Shown in pieces: positions 24,448-33,390 of a DNA stretch of 64,000 bases (positions are counted from its first letter, which is position 1; each line of letters opens with the position of its first letter). The stretch is from Undaria pinnatifida (taxonomy: Eukaryota; Sar; Phaeophyceae; Laminariales; Alariaceae): the NCBI GenBank assembly GCA_012845835.1, contig JABAKD010000027.1, positions 6,563,465-6,627,464 of the forward strand, in the 5' to 3' direction. The notes under the pieces are model-generated. The model was not told the origin of the DNA. It ran no database searches and was given only the letters and a program-made list of their open reading frames with translations. Position numbers and translations under genes: made by a program.

Positions 24448-24717
24448 TGTGAAATTAAAAGGTGGGGGACACAGAGTGCCCCCTGCAGGTCTGCCAATTG
24501 GGTAGGTCCTCGGAGAGTACTCACTTTCGTTCCTTCGTAGAGATGTAGCTTTATTCGTTTCCACCAGAGCCCGGGATAGCTTCTGAGATCGGAGGCGCGT
24601 GCCTCCGATCTAATTCCTAACTTCCCCGAATATAAACCGCCAACCTTATCATACGAAACCCATCCAAATGATCTCAAATTCGGATACCTAGAGGCCTTTC
24701 GAGGCCGTATCTTAACA
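24448..24717 (-). repeat. TRIM LTR (right in window, 5' LTR of the element)
   Basis: 270 bp, identical to the left copy over its whole length by eye. The lack of any difference indicates a very recent insertion or recent conversion. Confidence 0.95.
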
Positions 24718-24721
24718 ACAT

Positions 24722-25338
24722 TACGATAACGCCTGGTGAATTTAAAATTGTGTTTTTCATGTTTAAATCAAACAGTCTTTGTAAATCCGAAAAACTTGTA
24801 GTGTTTTTCTGGTGTAGACGAGACCAGAAGAGAACTGGTGGAGCTGATATACATACAATAACGATGTGGAGAAAAGAGTACGTAGTTGCACCAAATTGCG
24901 AGGTGTACCGCTGATGTATGGTATTGATGGTGGAACTGATTGTGTTGAATTTTGCGGGTATCTTTTGTTTTGGCAGTAGTAGTCTTCTGACTGATTGCAA
25001 AATAGAAGTGGGCATATTCATGATTGATTGGTTGTTTTACCAACAGTATCATTGCGAATGCTTGTTCTCAAGGGAGGAGTGAAACACGAAATGTTTTTGG
25101 GATGGTCGAATAGTTTACTTAGCTGAGAGGGCTTGAGCTGTTCGTATCGACAGTGGCGACATTTTAATTGCTTCTTTATTCGGTATTTGGAGATATAGCA
25201 AACAAAAGCCAAAAGGAGAGTATTTTCGGTTTTATGATGGTTTGCGAATGACCAATATTTTGGGTAGTTACGCTTGTTGGCGAGCATTGGTAACATTGGC
25301 TAATATGTCTCGCTGGTATCTCTAGTTTGTGGTTGCCT
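24722..25338 (+). other. internal non-coding region of element A, between TRIM and copia
   Basis: AT-rich, no coding motif. 24,750-24,854 is a diverged direct copy of 23,420-23,528. The region ends at the copia target duplication ACGTG (25,339-25,343). Confidence 0.7.
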
Positions 25339-25343
25339 ACGTG

Positions 25344-25875
25344 TGTTCGTGATAGCGGCATGTATGTATCAACTGTACTGCGGTGAAACTCTGATTGGTT
25401 GGTTTGAATAGCAGAACTGTTGATTGTATGTTGTTGTACCAGAATACTCTTCTTGTGGTGCTACGGTACTTCGGTAGATTGTACATGTGCACGAGTTATA
25501 CATCGGACCGTAGTGGTGTGTACGGTACGTTGGTATGTCGGTACGTTGGACACATTGACGAGTTGGAACATTCCTGTAGTATTGCTAACACGATATAGCT
25601 TGTCTCAACGAACAGCCTAGCAATAAGTTACAGTTACGTACGTTGTGTCACGGAGGTAAGTTACAGGGATCGTCTCGTGGTATCACCCACGAGCAGTCCC
25701 ACGGGTATGTACGAGTAGGCACTATGCGAGGAGGTTTAGGTATTCGACTACGAGCGGTTGTTACTGGGCTGTGGAGAGTTGGCCCACATGACCCACTCCA
25801 CTTTCTGACCTGTCTCTCCAGACATTGGTCTGTCTAATATAATACCTTTCTCCAGAAGCCACTGATTTACCAACA
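25344..25875 (+). repeat. 5' LTR of copia element
   Basis: 532 bp, TGTTCGTGATAG...TTACCAACA. Identical to the 3' LTR by eye except for one missing T in CTTCTTGTGG near 25,450. It is followed by CGCTATAGCGATCGG, a 10-bp palindrome in the primer-site position with no tRNA match that I can make. Confidence 0.97.
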
Positions 25876-25961
25876 CGCTATAGCGATCGGTCGACTGCTG
25901 TACGTCCTCCTGGACTGTGTTCGACGAGACTGTGAGGGCGGCTTGATCAACCGGCCTCGTC

Positions 25962-27281
25962 ATGGCTGAACAGGAGGGAGGTGACCCTGCGGCAAACCAA
26001 CAGGGTGACCCGCAGAGCTTTGGTGAGAGAATGGATTCCTTAGAGTCTCGAGTGTCTCAAATGCTGGATATGTTTTCTAACCAGCAGCAGATGCTTCAGA
26101 CAGTTGTTGAGACACACCAGAGGGAGAATGTGGAGTCCTCTAGTTCGCGTGCTGCGCCGCGAGGCATCGAACTAGAGTCTGGTGTGCACCAATCGGGTGC
26201 TGCCGGTAGGACCGCGGGGAGTACGGGAGGCGATACCCTAGGCTTTGGCGTGTCCGACATGAGGGTTGGGAATAGGGGTGTTGTAGACCCAGGCTTGAAC
26301 CCGCGTGTTTCTGATGAGAATCGTTCCTCTGTTCCTGCAGTAAACTTTGGTTCGGTTGACGAGACTGTTGGTGGGGCTTTAGGTAGCCAGTCCTCTGTTC
26401 CGCCCACTACCTCAGTAAGTGAGTGGTGGGGAAAAGTCGCTAGTGGGAACACACTGATCCCAGCGGCTGACATTAGTTCGGGGGAGAGCTTGGGTGGGGG
26501 TCTTTTCAAGAAAGTTCCCAAGGCTCCTGAATTTATCGGTACTGATGTATCGTATCCTTCATGGTCGCAGAATTTTCTGCTCAAAGCTCGTCACTACAAT
26601 CTGAGCGAGCCGTTCACCTGTGATATCGACATTAAAATCGCCGACGTTAATTTCGACTTGACCCCTTGGGTAGAGAAGGGATACAGCGTTGGTGTACTGC
26701 GTCAGCATGAGATTGCTTGGTGGTTTCTGTTCGACTGCTTGAAGAAAGACAGCCACAAAAACATGGCAAGGCAAGCTGGTTCCCCGTATAAGGCTTTTCG
26801 CGCGCTCAAGGATCACTTTCTACCGTTGAGTCAGAGTCAAATTCGAGTGCAGGAAGAAAAACTGAAGTCTCTGCGCATGCTTCCCCACGAGAATCCCACA
26901 ACTTTCTTTTCATCCATCAGAGAGACGCTTGGTGTGTTGACCATGCTTGAAGTAACGAAGGATGATCGTGAAGTGTGCAATCTCATGCTGGAAGGACTGT
27001 CCCCCGAGTACAAGACTTTACGTGAGTCTCTTGTGGTGTTCTGTTCGAATGACCCCTCTTTCATCGAGACCAAAGTGCGTGAGCGGTACCTAGACTTGCA
27101 AGCACAGGGTGGTTCTAAGAAGCAGAATAGTGTTGCTCTGGTGTCTAGGCCTGCGAAGAAGAAGAGTAACTTCAAGAAGCACAACAAGCAGAAGTCTAAC
27201 TCTGAGTCTGATTCCTCGAAGAAGTCTTTTCAGGGGAGGTGTTACAAGTGTGGGGAGGTGGGTCGCATGAAGCTCGACTGA
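25962..27281 (+). pseudogene. gag: copia Gag with truncated zinc knuckle
   Basis: 439 aa. The N-terminal about 180 residues are polar and variable, with a heptad-like start (LESRVSQMLDMFSNQQQML). From about residue 185 a gag-polypeptide (UBN2-like) region begins (PSWSQNFLLKARHY), followed by a basic tail (RPAKKKSNFKKHNK). It ends in a CCHC zinc knuckle that reads CYKCGEVGRMKLD and then TGA at 27,279-27,281. By the family pattern CX2CX4HX4C, the His is Arg and the last Cys is the stop codon. The ATG at 25,962 is the first long-frame start after the LTR. The protein would package element RNA in virus-like particles. The same frame continues after the stop into the protease. Confidence 0.9.
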
Positions 27282-27808
27282 AAGGCTCGCATCATCCCTC
27301 ATCCTTCCCAGACTGGAAAGCCCGAGGCCGACGAGAATGAGAGCGGTGAGCAGTGTGCTATTCCTGATTCGGATCTGGTGTGCAGAAATGGTAGTTACCG
27401 CATGAGTGATGACTGCCAAAAGGTGTTGCTTGCAGCATGTCGTAAGGAAGTCGTCTTGAAGGCGTGTGATGATTTGAGTAGGATGTGGTATGATGTCTCT
27501 GGTCTGAAGTGTCTGATGACGTCCCGTGATGATCTGATTATGAGCGCCGTCAGTAATGATATGATCCTGAAAGCTGTCAACAAGGCTAGATATGTCGAGG
27601 ATTGGTATGCTGGCACAGGCACTTCATATCACATGACTGATTCCCTGCCTTTCATGAGAGACTTGAAGCCTTGCCACAGAAGTGTGAATGGAATTGGTGG
27701 CGTGTCTTGTGAAGTAGCTTACTCCGGAACGCTAGACTTGGTATTTGTGACTGCTGACAGTGAGTTCTCCGTGGAATTGAAGAACGTATTGTTTAGTACT
27801 CTCCCAAC
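27282..27808 (+). pseudogene. pol: copia protease region, catalytic Asp lost
   Basis: In the same frame as Gag after the stop, the open part is 27,378-27,890. The protease signature reads EDWYAGTGTSYHMTDS, where copia proteases have D-(S/T)-G-A. The Asp codon is GGC (Gly) at 27,612-27,614 and the following Ala is Thr. NGIGGVSCEVAYSGTL and VELKNVLF follow, as in the family. The coding potential then moves to the -1 frame within about 27,795-27,804, where the conserved PNLGYNLFS resumes. Processing activity is very unlikely. Confidence 0.85.
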
Positions 27809-29584
27809 TTGGGGTATAATCTCTTTTCTCCGAGTGCAGAGTTTGATGGTGAGTCATGGAATGGTCTTGGTGGTCCTAATGGTGTTATGACTGCATTCAA
27901 TGGACAAGTAACTTTTCAGAACTTCGATGGCATGCTGATTGCGTCTGCGTATCGCCTAGGAGAAGCCTCTGTTGGTACGGTGTTGGCTGCTCTCACTCCC
28001 GCCAACCCCAAGCATGAAACTACGATGGATATCAACGATTTCCACAATATTTATGCACATTCGCACGAGGGTCTGCTTTGCACTACTGCAAAGCGATTAG
28101 GTACCAAGTTGGTTGGTGACATGCATGCTTGTTCAGGGTGTTCGATGTCGAAGGCTATTCGGAAAGGAATCGTTCGGGAAACTAAAACTCGATCGGATAA
28201 AAAGTTGGGCAGAGTTTTTGTTTACCTGGGAGGAAGGAAGGACATTGCGTCCGTAGGGGGAAAACATTACCCCATGATTGTGAAGGATGCTTTCACGAGA
28301 CGTGCATGGCTGTATTTCCTGAAAAATATATCAGACGCTGGCAGTGCTTTCCGGAGTTTTCTTGCGAGTGTGCGTGCTGATGGTGTCCCGTCATTGGTTG
28401 AGATTGTTAGGTCTGACAATGATGGGGAGTTTTTCGGGGGGGAGTTTGCATCTCTGTGCAACGAGCTTTTGATCAAACAAGAGTTCACACCGGCTTATAG
28501 TCCGCAATATAATGGTGTTGCAGAGCGTGGGCTGGGATTGATAGAGGAGGCCGCGATGGCGGCTCGTATTCAAGCTAAAGTTCTTTTTGGGCATGTACAG
28601 TTACCTAAGACTGATAAACTCTGGGCTGAGGCTTTGCACTGGGCTTGCGAAGCGATGAACCACACTGCGTGTTCTGCTCACCCTGAATCCAAATCGCCGT
28701 ATGAAATGTGGTATGGTGAACCTCGTCCCGCTAGACCGTATCCGTTTTTGAAGCCCGCCTGCTGTAGGTGGCAGCGACCGTCAAAGCTGCTGCCGAAGGG
28801 TGATAGTTGTTTCTATGTCGGTCCTTCGAGAGACCACCCGCGTGATTGTCATAGAGTACTTACGAGAGCTGGTACTATTCAAGAAACGAGGGATGTGACG
28901 TGGGAGGTGCTGCCGTCACAGCTCCCTCCGCTGCAACCTTCTTTGCCGATAGAGGTAGCAGAGGAGGGAGGGGAGGATAGTGACGACGATGTTGAAACCG
29001 AGATATGGCCGCTTGTGGGAAGAGGAGTCGCTCACACACTTTTGAAACGTGATGCCGTGCCCTCTGGTGCGGGAGTCGAGGAGGTTGAGAGTGTTGGCGC
29101 AGGTAGTATAGGCCCGTCCTTTTCTGTTCCATCTTCCCCTGCTGAACCGTCTGCCCCCGTGAACATTTCTTCTGGTAGTGTAGCTCCTTCTGTGTCTTCG
29201 CCTGTGAATGACGGGGAGGGCCAGGGAGGGCAGGAATCAGGAGAGGTAGAGATGGGGGATCTGGGAGGGGATGATGAGGTAGAGTCGATGGGGCAGGGAG
29301 GGCATGATGATGAAGAGTCGACTGGGTCGGGAGGACTGGTAGAGGCGGAGGCATCCCCTCCAGCCGCTCGTCGTCCGCGGCATGTGGCCGAGCTTGCTGA
29401 CTTTAATACTTCCGCGCGTGAAAATGATGAAGTGAGAGAAGGTAGGACTCGCGCGCAAACTCGTGCAGTCAATCAGCAGAGTGTACCCGGCCTCATGGCC
29501 ACCCTAGGACCCATCTTCGCGACAGAGGTCGTGTACTCATTGTTGTTGGAGCAGAGAGAAGGTGATGAGACGGAATTGCCGTAA
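27809..29584 (+). pseudogene. pol: copia integrase and linker
   Basis: 591-aa open frame. The N-terminal zinc-binding part has FHNIYAHSH...CSGC (H-H-C-C). The catalytic core shows SDNDGEFFGGEF (second Asp) and YNGVAERGLGLIEEA (Glu) at the expected distance. The first catalytic Asp, expected in the strand VF-V-D-L-G, is Tyr (TAC, 28,223-28,225). SPYEMWYGEPRP marks the end of the core, followed by a long acidic, Ser/Pro/Gly-rich linker. A TAA at 29,582-29,584 interrupts the frame before RT. The role in the family is insertion of cDNA into the chromosome. Confidence 0.93.
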
Positions 29585-30661
29585 GAACTGGTTCAGGATG
29601 TAGAATCGGAGCCTGGTAGTTATCAGGAAGCCCAGCGTTCGAAGTACGCTAAGATTTGGGAAGGATCCAGGACTGCCGAAATTGAAGGCTTGATAAGAGC
29701 AGGAACGTTCACGTTGGCAGTAAAAGTCCCGATAGGCTGTAATGTGATTGATGCTAGATGGGTTTTCAAGTGGAAAGCAGACGAAACAGGAAAGATAGTG
29801 AAGGCCAAGGCTAGGCTTGTAGCGAAGGGCTTCAAGCAGAAGTATGGTGTGGATTATCTTGAGACATTCTCGCCTACCGCAAATGCTGCATCTTTACGAT
29901 TGCTGATAGTGTTGGCGTGTTTGTACAATTTGGAACTACTCCACTGGGATATTGAGCAAGCATTTGTTCAGTCGGAATTGGATCGCGAGGTGTTCATGAA
30001 GTTGCCTCCTGGCTGCGGGTCGATGTCAGGAAAGGTTGTCCGTTTGAACAAGAGTTTGTACGGATTGAAGCAGGCTTCTAGGACATTTTACAAGAGGCTG
30101 GTGTCGGAACTGAAGAGGATTGGTTTTGAGCAGTCAATGTCTGACCCCTGTGTCCTGCGTTTCATGATGGGAGACGAGGTATTGGGGATGGTCGCGATCC
30201 ACGTGGATGACATTCTGTACGCAGGAAGTAAGAGCCTTGCCAAGGTGGTTGTGGCAGCACTAGGTGACTCTCTTCCTACGAAGGACTTGGGGGAGGTCAA
30301 GTTCTTTCTAGGTTGTGAATATATTCGCGACCGTGAGGCTGGTACGATTGAGATTTCTCAGGAAAGTTATATCAGGAGTGTTCTCGAGAGATTCAATATA
30401 TGTCGCACCAGCTCGATCCCTGCTTCCCTTGCCAATGATAACAGGTCCGTGATGGAGGATGAGGGGGCAGGAGATGTGCCGTTCCGAGAGGTGGTGGGGA
30501 GCCTGATGTGGATCGCCAGCCAGACAAGGCCCGACATCGCGAATGCTGTGCGGGCGGTGGCGAGGCACTCTCACGAACCGAAGAGGAGCCACTGGAAGGC
30601 AGCTCAGAAGATTCTCAGTTATCTTCTGGAAACGGCGCATCTGGCTTTGAAGTTCAAGTAG
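29585..30661 (+). pseudogene. pol: copia reverse transcriptase
   Basis: In the same frame as the integrase; the open part from an internal start is 29,690-30,661 (323 aa). RT blocks in order: ARWVFKWKADETG, KARLVAKGFKQKYGVDYLETF, WDIEQAFVQSELDREVFMKL (motif A Asp present), LNKSLYGLKQASRTFYKRL, and the catalytic IHVDDILYAGS (30,196-30,225). FFLGCEYIRD, then PFREVVGSLMWIASQTRPDI and the ARHSHEPKRSHWKAAQKIL thumb region follow. The polymerase motifs look intact, but TAG at 30,659-30,661 separates it from RNase H and TAA at 29,582 from integrase. Confidence 0.95.
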
Positions 30662-31153
30662 GATAGTTCGGTAGACGCAGGCACGTTGGTGTATGTAGAT
30701 GCTGACTTTGCAAGTAGGGCCACTGACCGTAGATCAGTTTCGGGTGCGATGGTTTTCGTGGCGGCGATGCTTGTAGTTTGGATTTCTAGGACGCAGAAAT
30801 GCGTTTCACAGTCAACTTCAGAAGCAGAGTATCTTGCGATGGGAGATGGTGTAAAGGAGGCTCTGTTTGTAAACGGAATGCTTCAGTTCCTGAGGCCTAG
30901 TGCGAAGCCTCGTAAGATAGATGTCCTTGAAGACAACGAGGGGGCGATTGCGCTCGCAGAGAACCCGCTGAGCTCGAGTAGGAGTAAGCACATCGATGTG
31001 AGGCACCACTTTCTTGGGAATCTGACGGAGGAGGGTGTGATCGAAGTCACCCACGTCCCCAGCGAGAAACAACACGCGGACATCCTCACGAAGGCGTTGC
31101 CGAGAGATCGTTTCGAAGTTCACCGCGACTTTGCACTTGGTATCAAGAAGTAG
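30662..31153 (+). pseudogene. pol: copia RNase H
   Basis: In the same frame as RT after the TAG. VYVDADFASRATDRRSVSG, STSEAEYLAM, LEDNEGAIALAEN, RSKHIDVRHHFLGN and KQHADILTKALPRDRF give the four acidic/His positions of copia RNase H. It ends with TAG at 31,151-31,153, about 75 bp before the polypurine tract. The domain itself looks intact. Confidence 0.95.
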
Positions 31154-31228
31154 AAGTCTGAGTCGTTTTGTTTTTGTTTTTGTTTGATATGTATTTGGTC
31201 TGGTAGATACAACAGCCCCTAGGGAGGG

Positions 31229-31761
31229 TGTTCGTGATAGCGGCATGTATGTATCAACTGTACTGCGGTGAAACTCTGATTGGTTGGTTTGAATAGCAGA
31301 ACTGTTGATTGTATGTTGTTGTACCAGAATACTCTTCTTGTTGGTGCTACGGTACTTCGGTAGATTGTACATGTGCACGAGTTATACATCGGACCGTAGT
31401 GGTGTGTACGGTACGTTGGTATGTCGGTACGTTGGACACATTGACGAGTTGGAACATTCCTGTAGTATTGCTAACACGATATAGCTTGTCTCAACGAACA
31501 GCCTAGCAATAAGTTACAGTTACGTACGTTGTGTCACGGAGGTAAGTTACAGGGATCGTCTCGTGGTATCACCCACGAGCAGTCCCACGGGTATGTACGA
31601 GTAGGCACTATGCGAGGAGGTTTAGGTATTCGACTACGAGCGGTTGTTACTGGGCTGTGGAGAGTTGGCCCACATGACCCACTCCACTTTCTGACCTGTC
31701 TCTCCAGACATTGGTCTGTCTAATATAATACCTTTCTCCAGAAGCCACTGATTTACCAACA
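31229..31761 (+). repeat. 3' LTR of copia element
   Basis: 533 bp, TG...CA, with one T more than the 5' LTR and otherwise identical by eye. It is followed by the target duplication ACGTG. Confidence 0.97.
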
Positions 31762-31766
31762 ACGTG

Positions 31767-32384
31767 TGTTAATGAGATAGGATGGGGCATCCTTGTGACC
31801 GTACAGTACAGGACATACTGATCTCAAAAGAGAAAGGGGAGATGCAAAGTCACACTTAATCATTGAATTACCGATGTTGATTTTCCGAACTTGATGTGTG
31901 GTTGCAATCTTATTTGAGAATTCGAAGGATGATATATTTTGAGAATGTGATTATTTCACGAGCAAGTTGTTTAGCATTTGTTTTGCAATGAAAAACGGGG
32001 TGGCTTGTGGATGGTCAGATACTCTTTGTATCGGGGAGGGCGTAGGCTGATTTTCGCGTCAGATAAATTCTGCGTTTGCGGACAGGAATTATGCTATATT
32101 GTTTTACCGATATGATCTGTGTATCTATAGCGGTAGTAGGGGACAACGGGAGACCTTTGGCCGGGCGACCTTGCGATCTCTGGCATCTTATCTGTCGCAT
32201 TAGTTTTTGCCCTGATGACGCGGCTGTTGCAATCTCTTCTTGTGATTACAATGGTTGTAAGTGGGAGTATGGGAGAGGTTTTCGCTCATGGGGATGAGTT
32301 TCCTCTTGCCATTTTTTGTTGTTTTAGGTGATGGAATTGAGTCAATTGTTGATTCGTCACTGTCTTGTGAAGAATCCGGGAGGG
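31767..32384 (+). other. internal 3' part of element A
   Basis: Non-coding and AT-rich. It ends in the polypurine tract CCGGGAGGG immediately before the 3' LTR of element A. Confidence 0.75.
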
Positions 32385-32662
32385 TGTTGATTTGGGATTT
32401 TCAGTATGACAGTTACGTATCAGTTTCGTGCCGGTTCGGTCTTCTGGACTATTTTTGGGTGCCTAGTAGTACCCGGTTGGCGTTCTTGATGGTATACTGC
32501 TGTGTGCTCTCGCTCGGGAGCTCACTCTTCTCGGAGGTCTTACGCCCGAGTTCTCTTCTCAGAGGTCTCACGCGTGAGTTCTCTTCTCGACTTGCCTCTA
32601 CCCTGTGGTTGGGAGACGTAATACAATGACTTGAAACCTACCCCGCTTGGAGCTAGCGAACA
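32385..32662 (+). repeat. 3' LTR of element A
   Basis: 278 bp, same length as the 5' LTR, and followed by TTGAA and then by the resumed non-LTR ORF. Confidence 0.93.
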
Positions 32663-33390
32663 TTGAAGCCTACTGGAGAAGAATAATCGACGCTCCAAAT
32701 ACCTTCCCACCGGAATTCTGACAGCTCTTCTTGCAATGCAACTTCACTGCCTTGGGTGAAAAATGCCGCCTCGTCTGAGTACGGATGACATGGAGGCGCC
32801 TTCTTGCGGCCAGGATCCTTTGGCAGTGGCGACTACGGCTGGAGGAAACCAACCGCGAAGCGAGACAGCTTGGAGCTGGAGTGCGAAGGGGGATTGAACA
32901 GGTAGCGCTGCGCCATGGTACACCACGAGATAAAAAACTGGCTGATCCTCATCGATTGCTCCAATGCATTCAACACCGTGAAACATACTGCTGTGCTTGC
33001 GGAGGCAGCCTGTTGTGTGTTGGCGCTTACACCGCTCGTGGCAAAACGTAATGGCGAAAGATCTGCCCCCGTGTTCATTCAAATGGAATGGGGAGAATGG
33101 CGCAAGATCAAATGCCTCAGTGGGGTACAACAAGGGGATGCCATGGGGCCGACGTTGTTCTGCACGCCGCCCCTGCCGGTGCTGAAGTGGACCCGGGGGG
33201 AGTTCGAGCCAAGAGGTGTAGAGGACCTCTCCTACCTAGATGACATCAGCACGGGAATAATGGAAATCACGCCCGATACTGTGGAAGCTGTACCCGTCCT
33301 CCAGCTTGAGCTGTCCAGTATCTTCTTTGCATTCAACCCGAGCAGAACGGTTGCCTTGCCCTCGAAGGGGCACGTACGTACGTAGGAATA
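32663..33390 (+). pseudogene. non-LTR reverse transcriptase, 3' half of the split ORF
   Basis: Directly after the target duplication, frames encode YWRRIIDAP, MTWRRLLAARI and EARQLGAGVRRGIEQVAL. The 156-aa frame at 32,915-33,385 follows with NWLILIDCSNAFNTVKHTAV (RT motif A), CLSGVQQGDAMGPTLFC (motif B) and the catalytic LSYLDDIS (motif C, near 33,230-33,250). FNPSRTVALPSKGHV follows, where other RTs have the primer-grip region. This RT type is distinct from the one at 8-9 kb. Stops and frame changes at about 32,730-32,915 and 33,385 make it inactive. I recall related proteins from oomycetes and brown algae, which is memory and not a search. Confidence 0.85.

Larger units (their letters stand above)
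23529..24717 (-). mobile_element. TRIM-like small LTR retrotransposon
   Basis: 1,189 bp with two identical 270-bp LTRs and the 4-bp duplication ACAT (23,525-23,528 and 24,718-24,721). Orientation is minus. On that strand the LTR is followed after 2 nt by a PBS-like TGGCATCGTCGGCAGGAC (24,428-24,445), and the distal LTR is preceded by the purine-rich CAGGGTGGGCTAG. In the minus-strand LTR a TATA-like TTTATATT (about 24,630) precedes an AATAAA signal (24,550-24,555) by about 80 nt. The internal 649 bp holds no gag or pol, so it depends on another element's proteins. A two-unit tandem repeat (CCTGCCGCATGCCGC) lies near 24,008-24,100. Confidence 0.92.
25344..31761 (+). mobile_element. Ty1/copia retrotransposon, recent insertion with decayed coding region
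   Basis: 6,418 bp between the 5-bp duplications ACGTG (25,339-25,343 and 31,762-31,766). Order is LTR, gag, PR, IN, RT, RNase H, LTR, which is the Ty1/copia order. A polypurine tract AGGGAGGG ends at 31,228, directly before the 3' LTR. The LTRs differ by a single T indel. In contrast, pol has three in-frame stops and one frameshift (near 27,795-27,804), so this copy cannot encode its own proteins. Confidence 0.97.
21930..32662 (+). mobile_element. LTR retrotransposon A (non-coding, LARD-like), host of two further insertions
   Basis: Bounded by 278-bp direct repeats starting TGTTGATTTGG and ending GCGAACA/ACGAACA, and flanked by the 5-bp duplication TTGAA (21,925-21,929 and 32,663-32,667). 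A purine tract CCGGGAGGG abuts the 3' LTR, giving plus orientation. After removing the nested copia and TRIM elements the internal region is about 2.6 kb, with no gag or pol motif. It is therefore a large non-autonomous derivative, or too decayed to read. The insertion splits a non-LTR retroelement ORF. Confidence 0.92.
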
